Below, in pieces: positions 1-9,153 of a stretch of DNA of 64,000 nt. Position 1 is the stretch's first letter. The number at the start of each line of letters is the position of its first letter. Both the position numbers and the translations under genes were made by a program. A model generated the notes under the pieces. That model was given only the letters and a program-made list of their open reading frames with translations, was not told where the DNA came from and made no database searches. Where the stretch lies: NCBI GenBank assembly GCA_016868775.1, contig VGFT01000006.1, forward strand, positions 1 through 64,000, given 5' to 3'. Origin of the DNA: Bacteroidota bacterium (GTDB lineage Bacteria; Bacteroidota; Bacteroidia; Chitinophagales; Chitinophagaceae).

Positions 1-1
1 G

Positions 2-74
2 TGGTGTGGGGCGGGATCGAACCGCCGACACAAGGATTTTCAGTCCTTTGCTCTACCGACTGAGCTACCGCACC
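2..74 (-). tRNA. tRNA-Phe (GAA)
   Basis: Read on the minus strand, the sequence folds as a full cloverleaf. The acceptor is GGTGCGG/CCACACC with one C-A mismatch, followed by a D arm, an anticodon stem AAGGA/TCCTT, a loop CTGAAAA carrying anticodon GAA at 39-41, and a T arm GGCGG-TTCGATC-CCGCC. The discriminator is A at position 2 and a C follows at position 1, so any encoded CCA end would lie outside the window. It delivers phenylalanine to UUC/UUU codons. Confidence 0.97.
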
Positions 75-140
75 GGTTGGGAGGGCAAATTTAAGGGGAA
101 AATGGGGGATGTCCAATACGGTTGGATGTCCGGGGTGGTC

Positions 141-175
141 CAATGACCAATGTCGAATGTCCGATGTCCGGTGAC
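141..175. repeat. Heptamer tandem repeat, family A copy 1
   Basis: Five consecutive 7-bp units fill this stretch: CAATGAC, CAATGTC, GAATGTC, CGATGTC, CGGTGAC. They sit between the tRNA-Phe gene and an uncharacterised lipoprotein gene. The same unit recurs at 1053-1080, 25834-25925 and 55671-55698, always between genes. Function unknown. Confidence 0.8.
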
Positions 176-211
176 CTATACGGCAAGTCGAAGGAGAGGT
201 GTTACCGAACG

Positions 212-284
212 GTTTAACAATGGATGAACAGTGTTTTAATGCCGACTAAATAATCGTTCAACCACCGTTCAACCATTGTTCAAC
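212..284. repeat. Imperfect inverted repeat
   Basis: The arm at 212-230 is complementary to 266-284 at about 17 of 19 positions, with about 35 bases between. Further out, AGGAGAGG at 192-199 pairs with CCTCTCCT at 304-311. The element could form a long imperfect hairpin ahead of the lipoprotein gene at 349. The right side also contains a repeated GTTCAACCA. No T-tract follows, so it is not an obvious terminator. Confidence 0.5.
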
Positions 285-348
285 AGATGCTCGGCAGTGC
301 CCATCCTCTCCTCATCTTCTCATCCCCTTAACTTTCTTAGCTTTAATC

Positions 349-1044
349 ATGATTCGCCTCGGCATCTTACTATTATTCGCATCCTGCACCACCCTTCGCA
401 AATCTGATTGGCCGAAATCCAATGAGATGACGGGTTCCGACTATTACCGCATCGCTGCAGGATATGACTGGAAACAACGCGATTCGCTCACGGAAGCGCT
501 GGTACTGCGAGGAAACATCCCCAATTTTCTGCGTCGGTTCGTTCGCGTTCGGATGAGATCGATCGACAGCATATCCGGCAAAACCATCACCACTACGTTC
601 TGGGCAGCACCCGATTACCTGGCCGTTGGAACCAACACCGATTGGGCTCGGGTGCATGTGACGGCTCGACTGGCACAACGACTGGCCGATCGTTTGCATT
701 GCATCTTGCCCACCACGCAAATGGTGGATCAGATCTACACATCCGCTCGAGTAAAACTAGAACCCGTACCGATGTATGCGTATCGCGATAGCACCCCAAC
801 CTTCTGGCAACACCATTTGATTGTAGAGGGACAACGGAAGGGCAGAAAAGGACTGATCGCCGGTATCCAAAAAGACATTGTTCAGACAGAACGATTAAAA
901 CAATATCCGAATAACGACCGCGTGGCTATCTATGGCTGGCACCGACTCGACGGAAAACCCATTCAGCCACTCTACCTCGGACATGTTTGGTGGTATGTAG
1001 ATTATAGTCAAGGAGTAAGGCTTATTCACTCCCGGGGTCGTTAG
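349..1044 (+). CDS. Uncharacterised lipoprotein
   Basis: A 231-residue protein with a very short signal sequence ending in the lipobox-like LLFASC, so Cys13 is the probable lipid anchor. I do not recognise a characterised family. The body has features that look conserved rather than random: a central LPTTQMVDQIY, an HH pair at about 150, GIQKDIV near 175, and a C-terminal block YGWH...PIQPLY.GH..WYVDYS. I recall similar secreted uncharacterised proteins in environmental bacteria, but that is memory and not a search. The gene stands alone, with heptamer repeats on both sides. The start ATG lies directly before the hydrophobic segment. Confidence 0.75.
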   Translation: MIRLGILLLFASCTTLRKSDWPKSNEMTGSDYYRIAAGYDWKQRDSLTEALVLRGNIPNFLRRFVRVRMRSIDSISGKTITTTFWAAPDYLAVGTNTDWARVHVTARLAQRLADRLHCILPTTQMVDQIYTSARVKLEPVPMYAYRDSTPTFWQHHLIVEGQRKGRKGLIAGIQKDIVQTERLKQYPNNDRVAIYGWHRLDGKPIQPLYLGHVWWYVDYSQGVRLIHSRGR

Positions 1045-1052
1045 GTTTAGTC

Positions 1053-1080
1053 GAATGTCCAATGTCCGATGACCGAAGTC
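1053..1080. repeat. Heptamer tandem repeat, family A copy 2
   Basis: Four 7-bp units in register: GAATGTC, CAATGTC, CGATGAC, CGAAGTC. They start eight bases after the stop codon of the lipoprotein gene and match the unit at 141-175. Confidence 0.75.
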
Positions 1081-1104
1081 CGAAATAGTCTGAATACCAG
1101 GGGA

Positions 1105-1176
1105 TTTAGTGCTTAGAGCAGCATTTAGGCTTAAGGGCAGCGGGCCTTTTCCGAACGCTAAACCTTAAACGCTAAA
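1105..1176. repeat. Inverted heptamer repeat, family B copy 1
   Basis: The left arm holds TTTAGTG and CTTAGAG (1105-1118). The right arm holds CGCTAAA, CCTTAAA, CGCTAAA (1156-1176), the reverse complement of the same heptamer. It lies just upstream of the rimP promoter. Copies 2 and 3 are at 17070-17158 and 49432-49508. Confidence 0.7.
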
Positions 1177-1186
1177 CTTTTTCCCC

Positions 1187-1194
1187 TATATTTG
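1187..1194 (+). promoter_or_regulatory. Predicted -7 box of the rimP-nusA-infB operon
   Basis: TATATTTG matches the Bacteroidota -7 consensus TAnnTTTG. No clear -33 box is visible at the expected distance. It would start transcription near 1200, giving a leader of about 50 bases that contains the 1211-1235 hairpin. Confidence 0.55.
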
Positions 1195-1210
1195 CATTCG
1201 AAATCAGTGT

Positions 1211-1242
1211 GAAGGGAACGGAGGCCGTTCCCTTCTTCTTTT
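1211..1242 (+). promoter_or_regulatory. Leader hairpin with T-rich tail, possible attenuator
   Basis: GAAGGGAACGG at 1211-1221 pairs perfectly with CCGTTCCCTTC at 1225-1235 across a three-base loop, and TTCTTTT follows. This is terminator-like but sits between the predicted promoter and the rimP start at 1250. In enterobacteria the nusA operon is autoregulated through leader terminators, so attenuation is plausible here. That role is inference. Confidence 0.5.
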
Positions 1243-1249
1243 CTATGAT

Positions 1250-1720
1250 ATGCTCAATTTGGAACTCATTGAGGCAGTAAAACAGCGGGTGGAGGCCCTG
1301 ATCGGGGGTGATCCAAGCCTGTTTTTGGTGGAGGTTCGGATCAAACCGACCCTCAACATTAAAGTGTATGTAGATGGGGATCAAGGAGTTAGCGTAGATC
1401 GACTGATTCAGTTCAACCGTGCCCTCTACCGCCAGCTAGTGGAAGAAGGGGTGCTGCCGGACGGGGAGTTTTCGTTGGAATTGTCCTCTCCCGGGTTGGA
1501 CGAGCCCCTCAAACTGCACCGCCAGTACGTCAAAAACATCGGTCGTTCAGTGGAGGTGCTCACGCTCGAAGGACAAAAAATATCGGGCAAACTGACCGGG
1601 GTGACCGACACCGGCTTCGTAGTCGAAGAGGTCAAAGGAAAAGGCAAGAAGCAGGAGATCAAGTCTCACCCGTTCACTTTTGAAGAGATCAAATCAACCA
1701 CCATACAAATCACTTTTTAA
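1250..1720 (+). CDS. rimP: Ribosome maturation factor RimP
   Basis: A 156-residue cytoplasmic protein that helps assemble the 30S subunit. It has the usual two-part layout: an N-terminal alpha/beta domain with the conserved D.GVSVDRLI segment and ELSSPGLDEPL near residue 85, then a C-terminal SH3-like barrel (about 90-156) with LEGQKISGKLTGV. Length is normal for the family. It is first in the rimP-nusA-infB operon, 22 bases before nusA, the order seen in most bacteria. The start follows a leader hairpin that may attenuate the operon. Confidence 0.96.
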   Translation: MLNLELIEAVKQRVEALIGGDPSLFLVEVRIKPTLNIKVYVDGDQGVSVDRLIQFNRALYRQLVEEGVLPDGEFSLELSSPGLDEPLKLHRQYVKNIGRSVEVLTLEGQKISGKLTGVTDTGFVVEEVKGKGKKQEIKSHPFTFEEIKSTTIQITF

Positions 1721-1742
1721 AGCGAATTAAACAAAAACGATT

Positions 1743-2993
1743 ATGGCCAGCATTAACCTGATCGATGCTTTCCAGGATTTTAAGGAAGCGGAAAATATCG
1801 ACCGGCCCACTATGATGAAAGTAGTGGAAGATGTTTTTAAGACCCTGCTGCGTAAAAAATATGGCAGCGATGAAAATTTTGACGTTATCGTCAACGCCGA
1901 AAAAGGCGACCTCGAGATCATTCGTCACCGTATGATCGTCGACGACGGTGCCGTAGAAGATCCGCTTGCTCAAGTGGCATATTCCGAAGCCGTGAAGATC
2001 GAGCCCGACTTCGAAGTGGGCGAGGAGCTTTATCAAGAGATCGATCTGCTTGATTTCGGCCGCCGCGCCATCCTTGCCGCCAAACAAACCTTGGCCAGCC
2101 GCATCGGCGACTTGAAAAAGAGTGCCCTCGCAAAAAAATACAACGACCGCATCGGCGACATCATCAGCGCGGAAGTTTACCAGATCTGGAAAAAGGAGAT
2201 CTTATTGCTCGATGAAGAAGGAAATGAGTTGATCCTTCCCAAGAGTGAACAGATCCCGCAAGATTATTTCAAGAAAGGCGAATCGATCCGCGCCGTGGTG
2301 CGTCGGGTCGACATGAAAAACAACAATCCCGTCATCATCCTCTCCCGTACCGCGCCGGAATTCCTGGCCAAACTCATGGAGATCGAAGTGCCGGAAATTT
2401 TCGACGGACTCATCGTTGTAAAAAAGATCGTTCGCGAACCCGGCGAGCGCGCCAAAGTGGCGGTGGAATCATACGACGACCGCATCGACCCGGTGGGTGC
2501 CTGCGTGGGAATGAAAGGAAGCCGCATCCACGGCATCGTGCGCGAATTGAAGAACGAAAACATCGATGTCATCAATTACACGCAAAACATCCAACTGCTG
2601 ATCCAGCGCTCGCTTACCCCGGCGCGCATCACGAGCATGGAACTGGATACCGAACGCAAGCACGCGAATATTTTCCTCCAGCCCGATCAGGTATCACTGG
2701 CCATTGGCCGACGCGGCATCAACATCAAGTTGGCAACGGAACTGACCGGCTATGAATTGGATGTATACCGCGATACCGAAGAGGACGCAGACGGTGGATT
2801 CGACATCGACCTGGAAGAATTTACCGATGAGATCGATTCTTGGATCATCGATGAGCTCAAGCGCGTGGGTTGCGATACGGCCCGCAGTGTACTCGACCTG
2901 ACCGATGAGGAGTTGGAGCGTCGTACCGATCTGGAAAAAGAGACCATCGCCGATATCCGTCGGGTCCTCCAAGAAGAATTTGAGAAAGAATGA
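1743..2993 (+). CDS. nusA: Transcription termination/antitermination factor NusA
   Basis: A 416-residue RNA polymerase-associated factor for pausing, termination and antitermination. Visible in order are the N-terminal RNAP-binding domain (about 1-125), an S1 domain (about 130-200), and two KH domains (about 225-345) with CVGMKGSRIHGIVREL and AIGRRGINIKLA. An acidic tail with a short helix-hairpin-helix-like segment follows (TDEELERRTDLEKETI). There are no long proteobacterial AR repeats, as expected outside gamma-proteobacteria. It lies between rimP and infB and is co-transcribed with them. Confidence 0.97.
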   Translation: MASINLIDAFQDFKEAENIDRPTMMKVVEDVFKTLLRKKYGSDENFDVIVNAEKGDLEIIRHRMIVDDGAVEDPLAQVAYSEAVKIEPDFEVGEELYQEIDLLDFGRRAILAAKQTLASRIGDLKKSALAKKYNDRIGDIISAEVYQIWKKEILLLDEEGNELILPKSEQIPQDYFKKGESIRAVVRRVDMKNNNPVIILSRTAPEFLAKLMEIEVPEIFDGLIVVKKIVREPGERAKVAVESYDDRIDPVGACVGMKGSRIHGIVRELKNENIDVINYTQNIQLLIQRSLTPARITSMELDTERKHANIFLQPDQVSLAIGRRGINIKLATELTGYELDVYRDTEEDADGGFDIDLEEFTDEIDSWIIDELKRVGCDTARSVLDLTDEELERRTDLEKETIADIRRVLQEEFEKE

Positions 2994-3043
2994 GTAACCT
3001 AAAAATCCGATCCGAGAAGAACCAAACGTAATAAACGAACCGA

Positions 3044-5764
3044 ATGTCAGACCTCAAACTCCCCCGACTCCTGGCCGCCGCCAAGGAATTCAACATTGGT
3101 CAGGATACCCTGATCGACTTCCTCGCGGGCAAAGGTTTTTCGAAAGATGACCTAAAGCCTACTTCGAAGTTGAGCGAGGATATGTATCGCGCCCTCCAAC
3201 AGGAATTCCAAAACGATAAGGTAGCGAAAATGAAGAGCGATCAGCTCGAGCTGCCGAAAGGTGCTGTCGCCGAGGCTAAGAAGAAAAAAGAGGAGGAAGA
3301 GATCACCTTTAAGAAGGAGACCAAGAAGTCTGCCAAAAAAGAAGAGCCAAAAGTAGAGGAGACCGTTAAAATCGAAGCACCCGAGTTGGAAGGTCCGAAA
3401 GTAGTAACCAAGATCGATCTCGATGCGGTCGAATCCTCGACCCGTCCCAAGCGGGGCGCAAAAGCCAAAAAAGAAGAGGCACCGGCAACGCCCGCAGCCG
3501 AAACAACCGAAAAGGCTAAGAAGACAACAAAAAAAGAAAAAACCGAAGCGCCTCCCACCGAACCCGCTCCGCCCGAAGTGCCATCTACGATCGAGAACAT
3601 CGAGGTGGAGAAGTTATCCGGACCGAAGATCCTCGGGAAGATCGATCTGCCAACGACCAGTGAAACGCGTCCGGTCAAAGACGAAAAAAAGAAACGTGCC
3701 CGAATTCCGCTGTCCAAACGAGAAACCCCCGGGCATCAAACCTTTGTCAACCCCGAGCAACCCGCAAGTGGATTTACCCGTGGTCGCGGTGGAATGGCTG
3801 GCCGAAGGGAACGCCAAGCCTTTACGGCCCGTCGCGATGGACAAACCATCGACGAAAAAGAGATCCAAAAGAAAATTCAGGAAACCCAAGCAAAACTCTC
3901 CGGGGGCGGCGGTGGAAAAGGGAAACTAAAAGCCAAACTCCGTCGGGAGAAGCGCCAGGAAATGGCCGAAGCCCAGGGCGCCGAGGTGGTCGATAATAAA
4001 CTGCAGGTAACCGAATTCATCAGTGTAAGCGAACTGGCCAGTCTGATGAACGTGAGCTTCGCCGATGTGATCAGTAAGTGTATGGGTCTCGGCATCATGG
4101 TATCGATCAATCAGCGCCTCGATGCGGAGGTGATCGAACTCGTTGCCGGCGAATTTGGATTTGACGTGTCGTTCATCGACATGGAGAAGCAAATGGAAAT
4201 GGAGGAGGAAGTGGAAGAAGATGAAGAAGACGAGTTGCAACACCGTTCGCCGATCGTGACCATCATGGGTCACGTCGACCATGGTAAAACCTCTTTGCTC
4301 GACTACATCCGCAGCGCCAATGTAGTGGCCGGTGAAGCCGGGGGTATCACCCAGCACATCGGTGCTTACCGGGTGGAGCTGCCCAGCGGGAAAGACATTA
4401 CTTTTCTTGACACACCGGGTCACGAAGCCTTTACCGCGATGCGTGCCCGGGGTGCAAAAGTTACCGACATTGCCGTGATCGTTGTTGCGGCCGATGATGC
4501 GGTGATGCCTCAAACCCGTGAAGCCATTAGCCACGCACAAGCGGCCGGGGTGCCGATGATCTTTGCCGTCAACAAGATCGATAAGGATGGCGCCAACCCG
4601 CAGAAGATCTATGAGCAACTTTCCCAGATGAATATTCTGGTTGAAGAGTGGGGAGGTAAGTTTCAAAGTCAGGAGCTCGCGGCGAAATCGGGATTGAACG
4701 TCGATAAGTTATTGGAGAAAATTTTGTTGGAGGCGGAACTGCTTGACCTCAAGGCCAATCCCGATCGGGAAGCCAGCGGAACGATCATTGAAGCCTCATT
4801 GGATAAAGGCCGTGGATTCGTGGCCACCCTGTTGGTGGAGAACGGAACCCTTCATCCAGGCGATCTGATCGTGAGTGGACAATATTATGGCCGAGTCAAG
4901 GCTATGTTCAACGAACGCAATAAGAAAGAAACCGAGGCGGGTCCCTCTGAGCCAGCCGTAATACTCGGACTCAACGGAGCCCCACAAGCCGGAGAGAAAT
5001 TCCGGGTGTATGAAGACGAGGCAGAAGCCAAAGAAATCGCCAACCGGCGCGCCCAGATCCTGCGCGAGCAAGGAATACGCACCAAGAAACACATTACGCT
5101 CGATGAGATCGGTCGACGCCTGGCACTGGGAAGCTTCAAAGAACTCAAGGTTATCATCAAAGGAGACGTGGACGGATCGGTCGAGGCCCTCAGCGATTCA
5201 TTGCAGAAACTTTCGACTCCGGAGATCCTCGTGAGTGTGATTCACAAAGGGGTGGGACAGATCAACGAGAGCGACATCGTGCTGGCGGAGGCCTCCGATG
5301 CCATCGTGATCGCATTCAACGTGCGTCCCTCGCTGCAAGCCTCCAAGCTTGCCGAGAACGCCGGGATCGAGATCAAGATGTATTCCATCATCTACAACGC
5401 CATCGAAGAGGTCAAGAGCGCGATGGAGGGAATGTTGGAGCCCAAAGTGCAGGAGAAGATCGTTGCGAACGTGGAGATCCGCGAAGTCTTCAAGTTCGAC
5501 AAGGCCACTGTGGCAGGTTGTTACGTGCGTGACGGAAAGATCAAGCGCGATTCGAAGGTGCGCCTGATCCGCGATGGCATCGTGATCTATCCGACCGCCG
5601 AGGGAGTGCAGGCTGAGTTGGGTTCGTTGAAGCGTTTCAAGGACGATGTGAAGGACGTATCCACCGGAATGGAATGCGGATTGACGATCAAGAATTACAC
5701 CGACATCAAAGTAGGTGATGTGGTGGAGGCATACGAACAGGAAGAAGTAAAGCGTACGCTTTGA
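3044..5764 (+). CDS. infB: Translation initiation factor IF-2
   Basis: A 906-residue GTPase that places fMet-tRNA on the 30S subunit. The N-terminal third (about 60-310) is a charged Lys/Glu/Pro/Ala-rich linker, followed by an IF2-N-like region and an acidic stretch at about 380-400. The GTPase motifs are intact: GHVDHGKT (409-416), DTPGHEAF and NKID. Beta-barrel and C-terminal fMet-tRNA-binding domains follow. The gene is the last of the rimP-nusA-infB operon, 50 bases after nusA. Length is typical for Bacteroidota. Confidence 0.98.
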   Translation: MSDLKLPRLLAAAKEFNIGQDTLIDFLAGKGFSKDDLKPTSKLSEDMYRALQQEFQNDKVAKMKSDQLELPKGAVAEAKKKKEEEEITFKKETKKSAKKEEPKVEETVKIEAPELEGPKVVTKIDLDAVESSTRPKRGAKAKKEEAPATPAAETTEKAKKTTKKEKTEAPPTEPAPPEVPSTIENIEVEKLSGPKILGKIDLPTTSETRPVKDEKKKRARIPLSKRETPGHQTFVNPEQPASGFTRGRGGMAGRRERQAFTARRDGQTIDEKEIQKKIQETQAKLSGGGGGKGKLKAKLRREKRQEMAEAQGAEVVDNKLQVTEFISVSELASLMNVSFADVISKCMGLGIMVSINQRLDAEVIELVAGEFGFDVSFIDMEKQMEMEEEVEEDEEDELQHRSPIVTIMGHVDHGKTSLLDYIRSANVVAGEAGGITQHIGAYRVELPSGKDITFLDTPGHEAFTAMRARGAKVTDIAVIVVAADDAVMPQTREAISHAQAAGVPMIFAVNKIDKDGANPQKIYEQLSQMNILVEEWGGKFQSQELAAKSGLNVDKLLEKILLEAELLDLKANPDREASGTIIEASLDKGRGFVATLLVENGTLHPGDLIVSGQYYGRVKAMFNERNKKETEAGPSEPAVILGLNGAPQAGEKFRVYEDEAEAKEIANRRAQILREQGIRTKKHITLDEIGRRLALGSFKELKVIIKGDVDGSVEALSDSLQKLSTPEILVSVIHKGVGQINESDIVLAEASDAIVIAFNVRPSLQASKLAENAGIEIKMYSIIYNAIEEVKSAMEGMLEPKVQEKIVANVEIREVFKFDKATVAGCYVRDGKIKRDSKVRLIRDGIVIYPTAEGVQAELGSLKRFKDDVKDVSTGMECGLTIKNYTDIKVGDVVEAYEQEEVKRTL

Positions 5765-5819
5765 TAAAAAGGTTTTGTTAAATGGAACACTGGGCGTGCG
5801 GCAGATCCCGTCCTCCCGT

Positions 5820-5827
5820 TAGTTTTG
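5820..5827 (+). promoter_or_regulatory. Predicted -7 box, surA-like gene
   Basis: TAGTTTTG fits TAnnTTTG and ends six bases before the ATG at 5834, so the transcript may be almost leaderless. Confidence 0.4.
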
Positions 5828-5833
5828 AAAATT

Positions 5834-7192
5834 ATGCAAATACGTCGATTTTCTCTTTTGTTGGCCCTGCTGCTTGTAGGAGTTGGTGCTTGGTCTCAAG
5901 CTAAGAAAGTAGTGGCTGATAAAGTGACTGCTATTGTAGGCGATCGGATCATTCTGCTATCCGACATCAAGAATTCACTGGCCGATATTGCCCGTCAAGG
6001 AGGAACCATCCCCGAGAACGGGGAATGTATCTTGACCGAGCAAGCCATTATCTCCAAAGTAATGATGCTACAGGCCTTGAAGGATTCTTTGCCGGTTACC
6101 GATGAAGAGGTTGAGGCCGATCTGGATAACCGGATCCGCAGTTACATCAACCAATTTGGTAGTCAGGAAGCCCTGGAGGAGGTGGCCGGGAAGACGATCT
6201 ATCAGATCAAGGATGATGCGCGGGAGTCGGTCAAGGAGCAGAAATTGGCTCAGGCCATGCAGAGCAAGATCGTAGAGAATGTGCGGGTCACTCCCCTTGA
6301 GGTAAAAGCTTATTTTGATAATATCCCGAAGGATAGTCTTCCTTTTTATGAGTCGGAATTGGAAATTGGGCAGATCATCATTTATCCCAAAGCTTCGCGC
6401 GATATCGAACAATATATCGCTAGCGAGATGAACAATTACAAGAAGCAGATCGAGACGAAAGTGGTCACCTTTGATCAAATGGCTAAGCGCGTATCCGAAG
6501 ATCCGGGGAGCCGCGATCGGGGTGGTCAGTATCAGGTGAATCGGAACGAAAAAACCTGGGATCCTGTTTTCTTGTCGACTGCCTTTCGATTGAAAGAAGG
6601 AGAGATCTCTTCTCCTGTCAAGTCTAAATTTGGATATCACATCATTCAGATGGTCCAACGCAACGGCGATGATGCCATCGTTCGCCACATCCTTCGTATT
6701 CCCCCCGTAACGGAGGACGAGATCAAGGTTGCCATGACCAAGCTCGATTCCGTACGCACCAAAGTAATGAAGGGAGATCTCACCTTCAATGAGGCGGCTA
6801 CCAAGTATAGCGACGATGAGGCGGCCAAGTATTCGGGCCCCTACCTAACCGGGCGCGATGGTTCTACGTTTGTTACCATCGATCAGCTGGACAAAGCATT
6901 GGTAGCCCTGCTCGGTAAAATGAAGGTGGGTGAATACTCTCAGCCGTTGGAATATGAGAGCGAGCAGGGAAAGAAAGGCGTTCGGATAGTTCATCTAAAA
7001 TCCCGCAGCGAACCCCATCGTTTGAATTTGGTCGATGATTATAGTAAAATATCGCAGTTCGCACTGGAGGAGAAGAAAGCTCGGAAACTCGATAAGTGGC
7101 TCCAGGGGAAACTGCCTACTTACTATGTCTTGCTGGATCCGCAAACCGGGGAAGACTGTCCCTTATTGAAGAAATTTGAACCTAAAAATTAA
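5834..7192 (+). CDS. SurA-like periplasmic peptidylprolyl isomerase
   Basis: A 452-residue envelope chaperone. The signal peptide MQIRRFSLLLALLL..WSQ is followed by a SurA-N-like helical domain (about 25-170) and two parvulin-type rotamase domains. The first is marked by VSEDPGSRDRGGQY and KSKFGYHIIQM, the second by EAATKYSDDEAAKYSGPY. It is expected to help outer-membrane proteins fold. An in-frame TTG lies three codons upstream, but it overlaps the predicted -7 box, so the ATG at 5834 was chosen. A strong terminator follows at 7197. It is related in role to the two-rotamase protein at 18670. Confidence 0.88.
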   Translation: MQIRRFSLLLALLLVGVGAWSQAKKVVADKVTAIVGDRIILLSDIKNSLADIARQGGTIPENGECILTEQAIISKVMMLQALKDSLPVTDEEVEADLDNRIRSYINQFGSQEALEEVAGKTIYQIKDDARESVKEQKLAQAMQSKIVENVRVTPLEVKAYFDNIPKDSLPFYESELEIGQIIIYPKASRDIEQYIASEMNNYKKQIETKVVTFDQMAKRVSEDPGSRDRGGQYQVNRNEKTWDPVFLSTAFRLKEGEISSPVKSKFGYHIIQMVQRNGDDAIVRHILRIPPVTEDEIKVAMTKLDSVRTKVMKGDLTFNEAATKYSDDEAAKYSGPYLTGRDGSTFVTIDQLDKALVALLGKMKVGEYSQPLEYESEQGKKGVRIVHLKSRSEPHRLNLVDDYSKISQFALEEKKARKLDKWLQGKLPTYYVLLDPQTGEDCPLLKKFEPKN

Positions 7193-7196
7193 TCAG

Positions 7197-7219
7197 ACCG
7201 CCCCCTTGGGCGGTTTTTT
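7197..7219 (+). terminator. Rho-independent terminator after surA-like gene
   Basis: Stem ACCGCCC (7197-7203) with GGGCGGT (7208-7214), a four-base loop, then a run of T to 7219. It begins five bases after the stop codon. Confidence 0.9.
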
Positions 7220-7236
7220 GTTGATACGAACTGAAT

Positions 7237-7244
7237 TAAATTTG
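7237..7244 (+). promoter_or_regulatory. Predicted -7 box, PurF-like gene
   Basis: TAAATTTG matches TAnnTTTG. TTTTGTTG lies about 16 bases upstream, in the terminator T-tract. The start codon is 14 bases downstream. Confidence 0.5.
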
Positions 7245-7258
7245 AACGCTTTCTTTTT

Positions 7259-9106
7259 ATGAGTGATTCCATCAAACACGAGTGTGGCTTGGCTTTTATT
7301 CGCCTGCGCAAGCCCTTCAGTTATTACCATCAACGATATGGCACGGCCTTGTGGGGATTGAACAAGCTGTACCTGCTCATGGAAAAGCAGCACAATCGGG
7401 GGCAGGATGGCGCCGGTATTGCCACCGTCAAGTTGGATGTGGAACCGGGCTATCCATTCATGAATCGATTGCGCAGCAATGCCCCACAGGCGATTGCGGA
7501 TATCTTTCAGCAGATCGGGCAGGAAGTAAGTGAACTTGAGAAATATCATCCCCAGATCAAAAACCAGCCGGGATTATTAAAGGGGCACCTGAACTTTTTA
7601 GGAGAGCTGATGATCGGTCATTTGCGTTACGGAACGCAAGGGAAGAATAAGGTAGAGTATTGTCACCCCTTCATCAACCGTGACACCATCCCGGCCCGAA
7701 ACCTGGCGTTGGCCGGTAATTTTAATATCGTCAATGCCGATGAGTTGTATTCCGCCATTGGAAAAGAACCACAGGAGTCCGTTCGCTTCAGCGATCTCGC
7801 GGCAATGATCGAATTCATGTACACCCGGTTGTGTGAGGAAGATGAACGCTCCCCACAGCAACTACACATTGAAAACGTTCTCAAGCAAACCCTGCCCTTG
7901 TTGGATGGCGGATATTTTGTGGGCGGTGCCACCGGAAACGGAATTGGCTTTTTGTTTCGGGATGCCCATGGCATTCGTCCCGCTTACTATTATATGAATG
8001 AAGAGGTGATCGTTGGCGCCTCGGAGCGGGCAGCCATTCGCACCAGTTTCAATGTTGGCGAGCATGAAGTAAAGGAACTGATGCCGGGGCAAGCATTGAT
8101 CGTCTCGAAAAAAGGCGAAACGGCGATTAAACAGATATTGGAGCCGAAAACCCGGCTGGCTTGCAGTTTTGAGCGCATTTATTTTTCGAGGGGAAGCGAT
8201 GAGAAGATCTATCAGGAGCGATTGGCACTTGGATACAATTTGAGTGAACAGGTGTTAAATGCGATCGATCACGACCTGAAGAATACCAAGTTCTCTTTCA
8301 TCCCCAATACGGCGGAGGTGGCCTTTTACGGGCTTTTGAAAGGCATGGAGGATTATCTCAACCAGATCAAATTCGATCGGATCCTGAGTTGGGGAAAGGA
8401 TTTTGATGCGGAGAAGTTGCGGGAAATGATCAACCGCAAGATTCGAATAGAAAAAATAGCCATCAAAGACGTGAAGATGCGTACGTTCATTATGGAGGAT
8501 GCGAGTCGAAACGAAATGGTTCAACACGTATACGATGTTACGTATGGCACCATTCGTGCGGGGGAGGATACCTTGGTGGTGATCGACGATTCGATCGTTC
8601 GGGGAACGACGCTTCGGGAGAGCATCATTCGGATGTTGTCGAGATTGAAGCCCAAGAAGATCGTAGTGGTTTCTTCTTGTCCCCAGATCCGTTATCCCGA
8701 CTGCTACGGCATCGACATGAGCAAGATGGGCGATTTTATTGCGTTCAATGCGGCTGTTTCCCTTGCCCGAAAGAGTGGATTGACGGCAATGATGGAAGCG
8801 TTGTTCGATCGGTGTCGATCGTTAGAATCTTCCAATGCATTACACACGACAAATGTGGTGAAGGAGTTTTACGGACATTTCAGCACGGAGGCCTTAACAC
8901 AAGAGATCGCGGCCTTGATCACCCCGCCCGATGTTTCCATTCCGGTAGAGGTGATCTTTCAAAACATAGAGAACTTACATAAGTCTTGTCCCAACAATCG
9001 CGGCGACTGGTATTTCACCGGCAATTATCCCACTCCGGGGGGCAATCGGGTCGTGAACCGTGCGTTTATGAATTATATGGAAGGGAGAAATGAGAGGGGA
9101 TATTGA
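7259..9106 (+). CDS. Divergent amidophosphoribosyltransferase (PurF family)
   Basis: A 615-residue protein, longer than typical PurF (about 470-510). The N-terminus MSDSIKHECGLAF resembles propeptide-type PurF: cleavage before Cys9 would free a catalytic N-terminal Cys for the Ntn glutaminase domain, which also shows RGQDGAGI and HLRYGT. The C-terminal half has the PRPP loop VVIDDSIVRGTT near residue 441. Cysteines at CSFERIYF, YPDCYGID and SCPNNRGD partly match Fe-S ligand positions of the Bacillus enzyme. The predicted reaction is phosphoribosylamine formation from PRPP and glutamine. Because of the insertions it may be a specialised paralogue, so I assign no symbol. Confidence 0.8.
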   Translation: MSDSIKHECGLAFIRLRKPFSYYHQRYGTALWGLNKLYLLMEKQHNRGQDGAGIATVKLDVEPGYPFMNRLRSNAPQAIADIFQQIGQEVSELEKYHPQIKNQPGLLKGHLNFLGELMIGHLRYGTQGKNKVEYCHPFINRDTIPARNLALAGNFNIVNADELYSAIGKEPQESVRFSDLAAMIEFMYTRLCEEDERSPQQLHIENVLKQTLPLLDGGYFVGGATGNGIGFLFRDAHGIRPAYYYMNEEVIVGASERAAIRTSFNVGEHEVKELMPGQALIVSKKGETAIKQILEPKTRLACSFERIYFSRGSDEKIYQERLALGYNLSEQVLNAIDHDLKNTKFSFIPNTAEVAFYGLLKGMEDYLNQIKFDRILSWGKDFDAEKLREMINRKIRIEKIAIKDVKMRTFIMEDASRNEMVQHVYDVTYGTIRAGEDTLVVIDDSIVRGTTLRESIIRMLSRLKPKKIVVVSSCPQIRYPDCYGIDMSKMGDFIAFNAAVSLARKSGLTAMMEALFDRCRSLESSNALHTTNVVKEFYGHFSTEALTQEIAALITPPDVSIPVEVIFQNIENLHKSCPNNRGDWYFTGNYPTPGGNRVVNRAFMNYMEGRNERGY

Positions 9107-9153
9107 GCGTTCGGCGTTCAGCCTGCATGATTTTTACTCTAACCACCAAATAC

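Noticed and set aside
141-175. Possible CRISPR array from short repeats
   Set aside because: Units are 7 bp and contiguous, with no spacers and no cas genes in the window.
3926-4666. 246-codon open frame antisense to infB
   Set aside because: Covers the IF-2 GTPase domain in reverse and shows no protein-family features.
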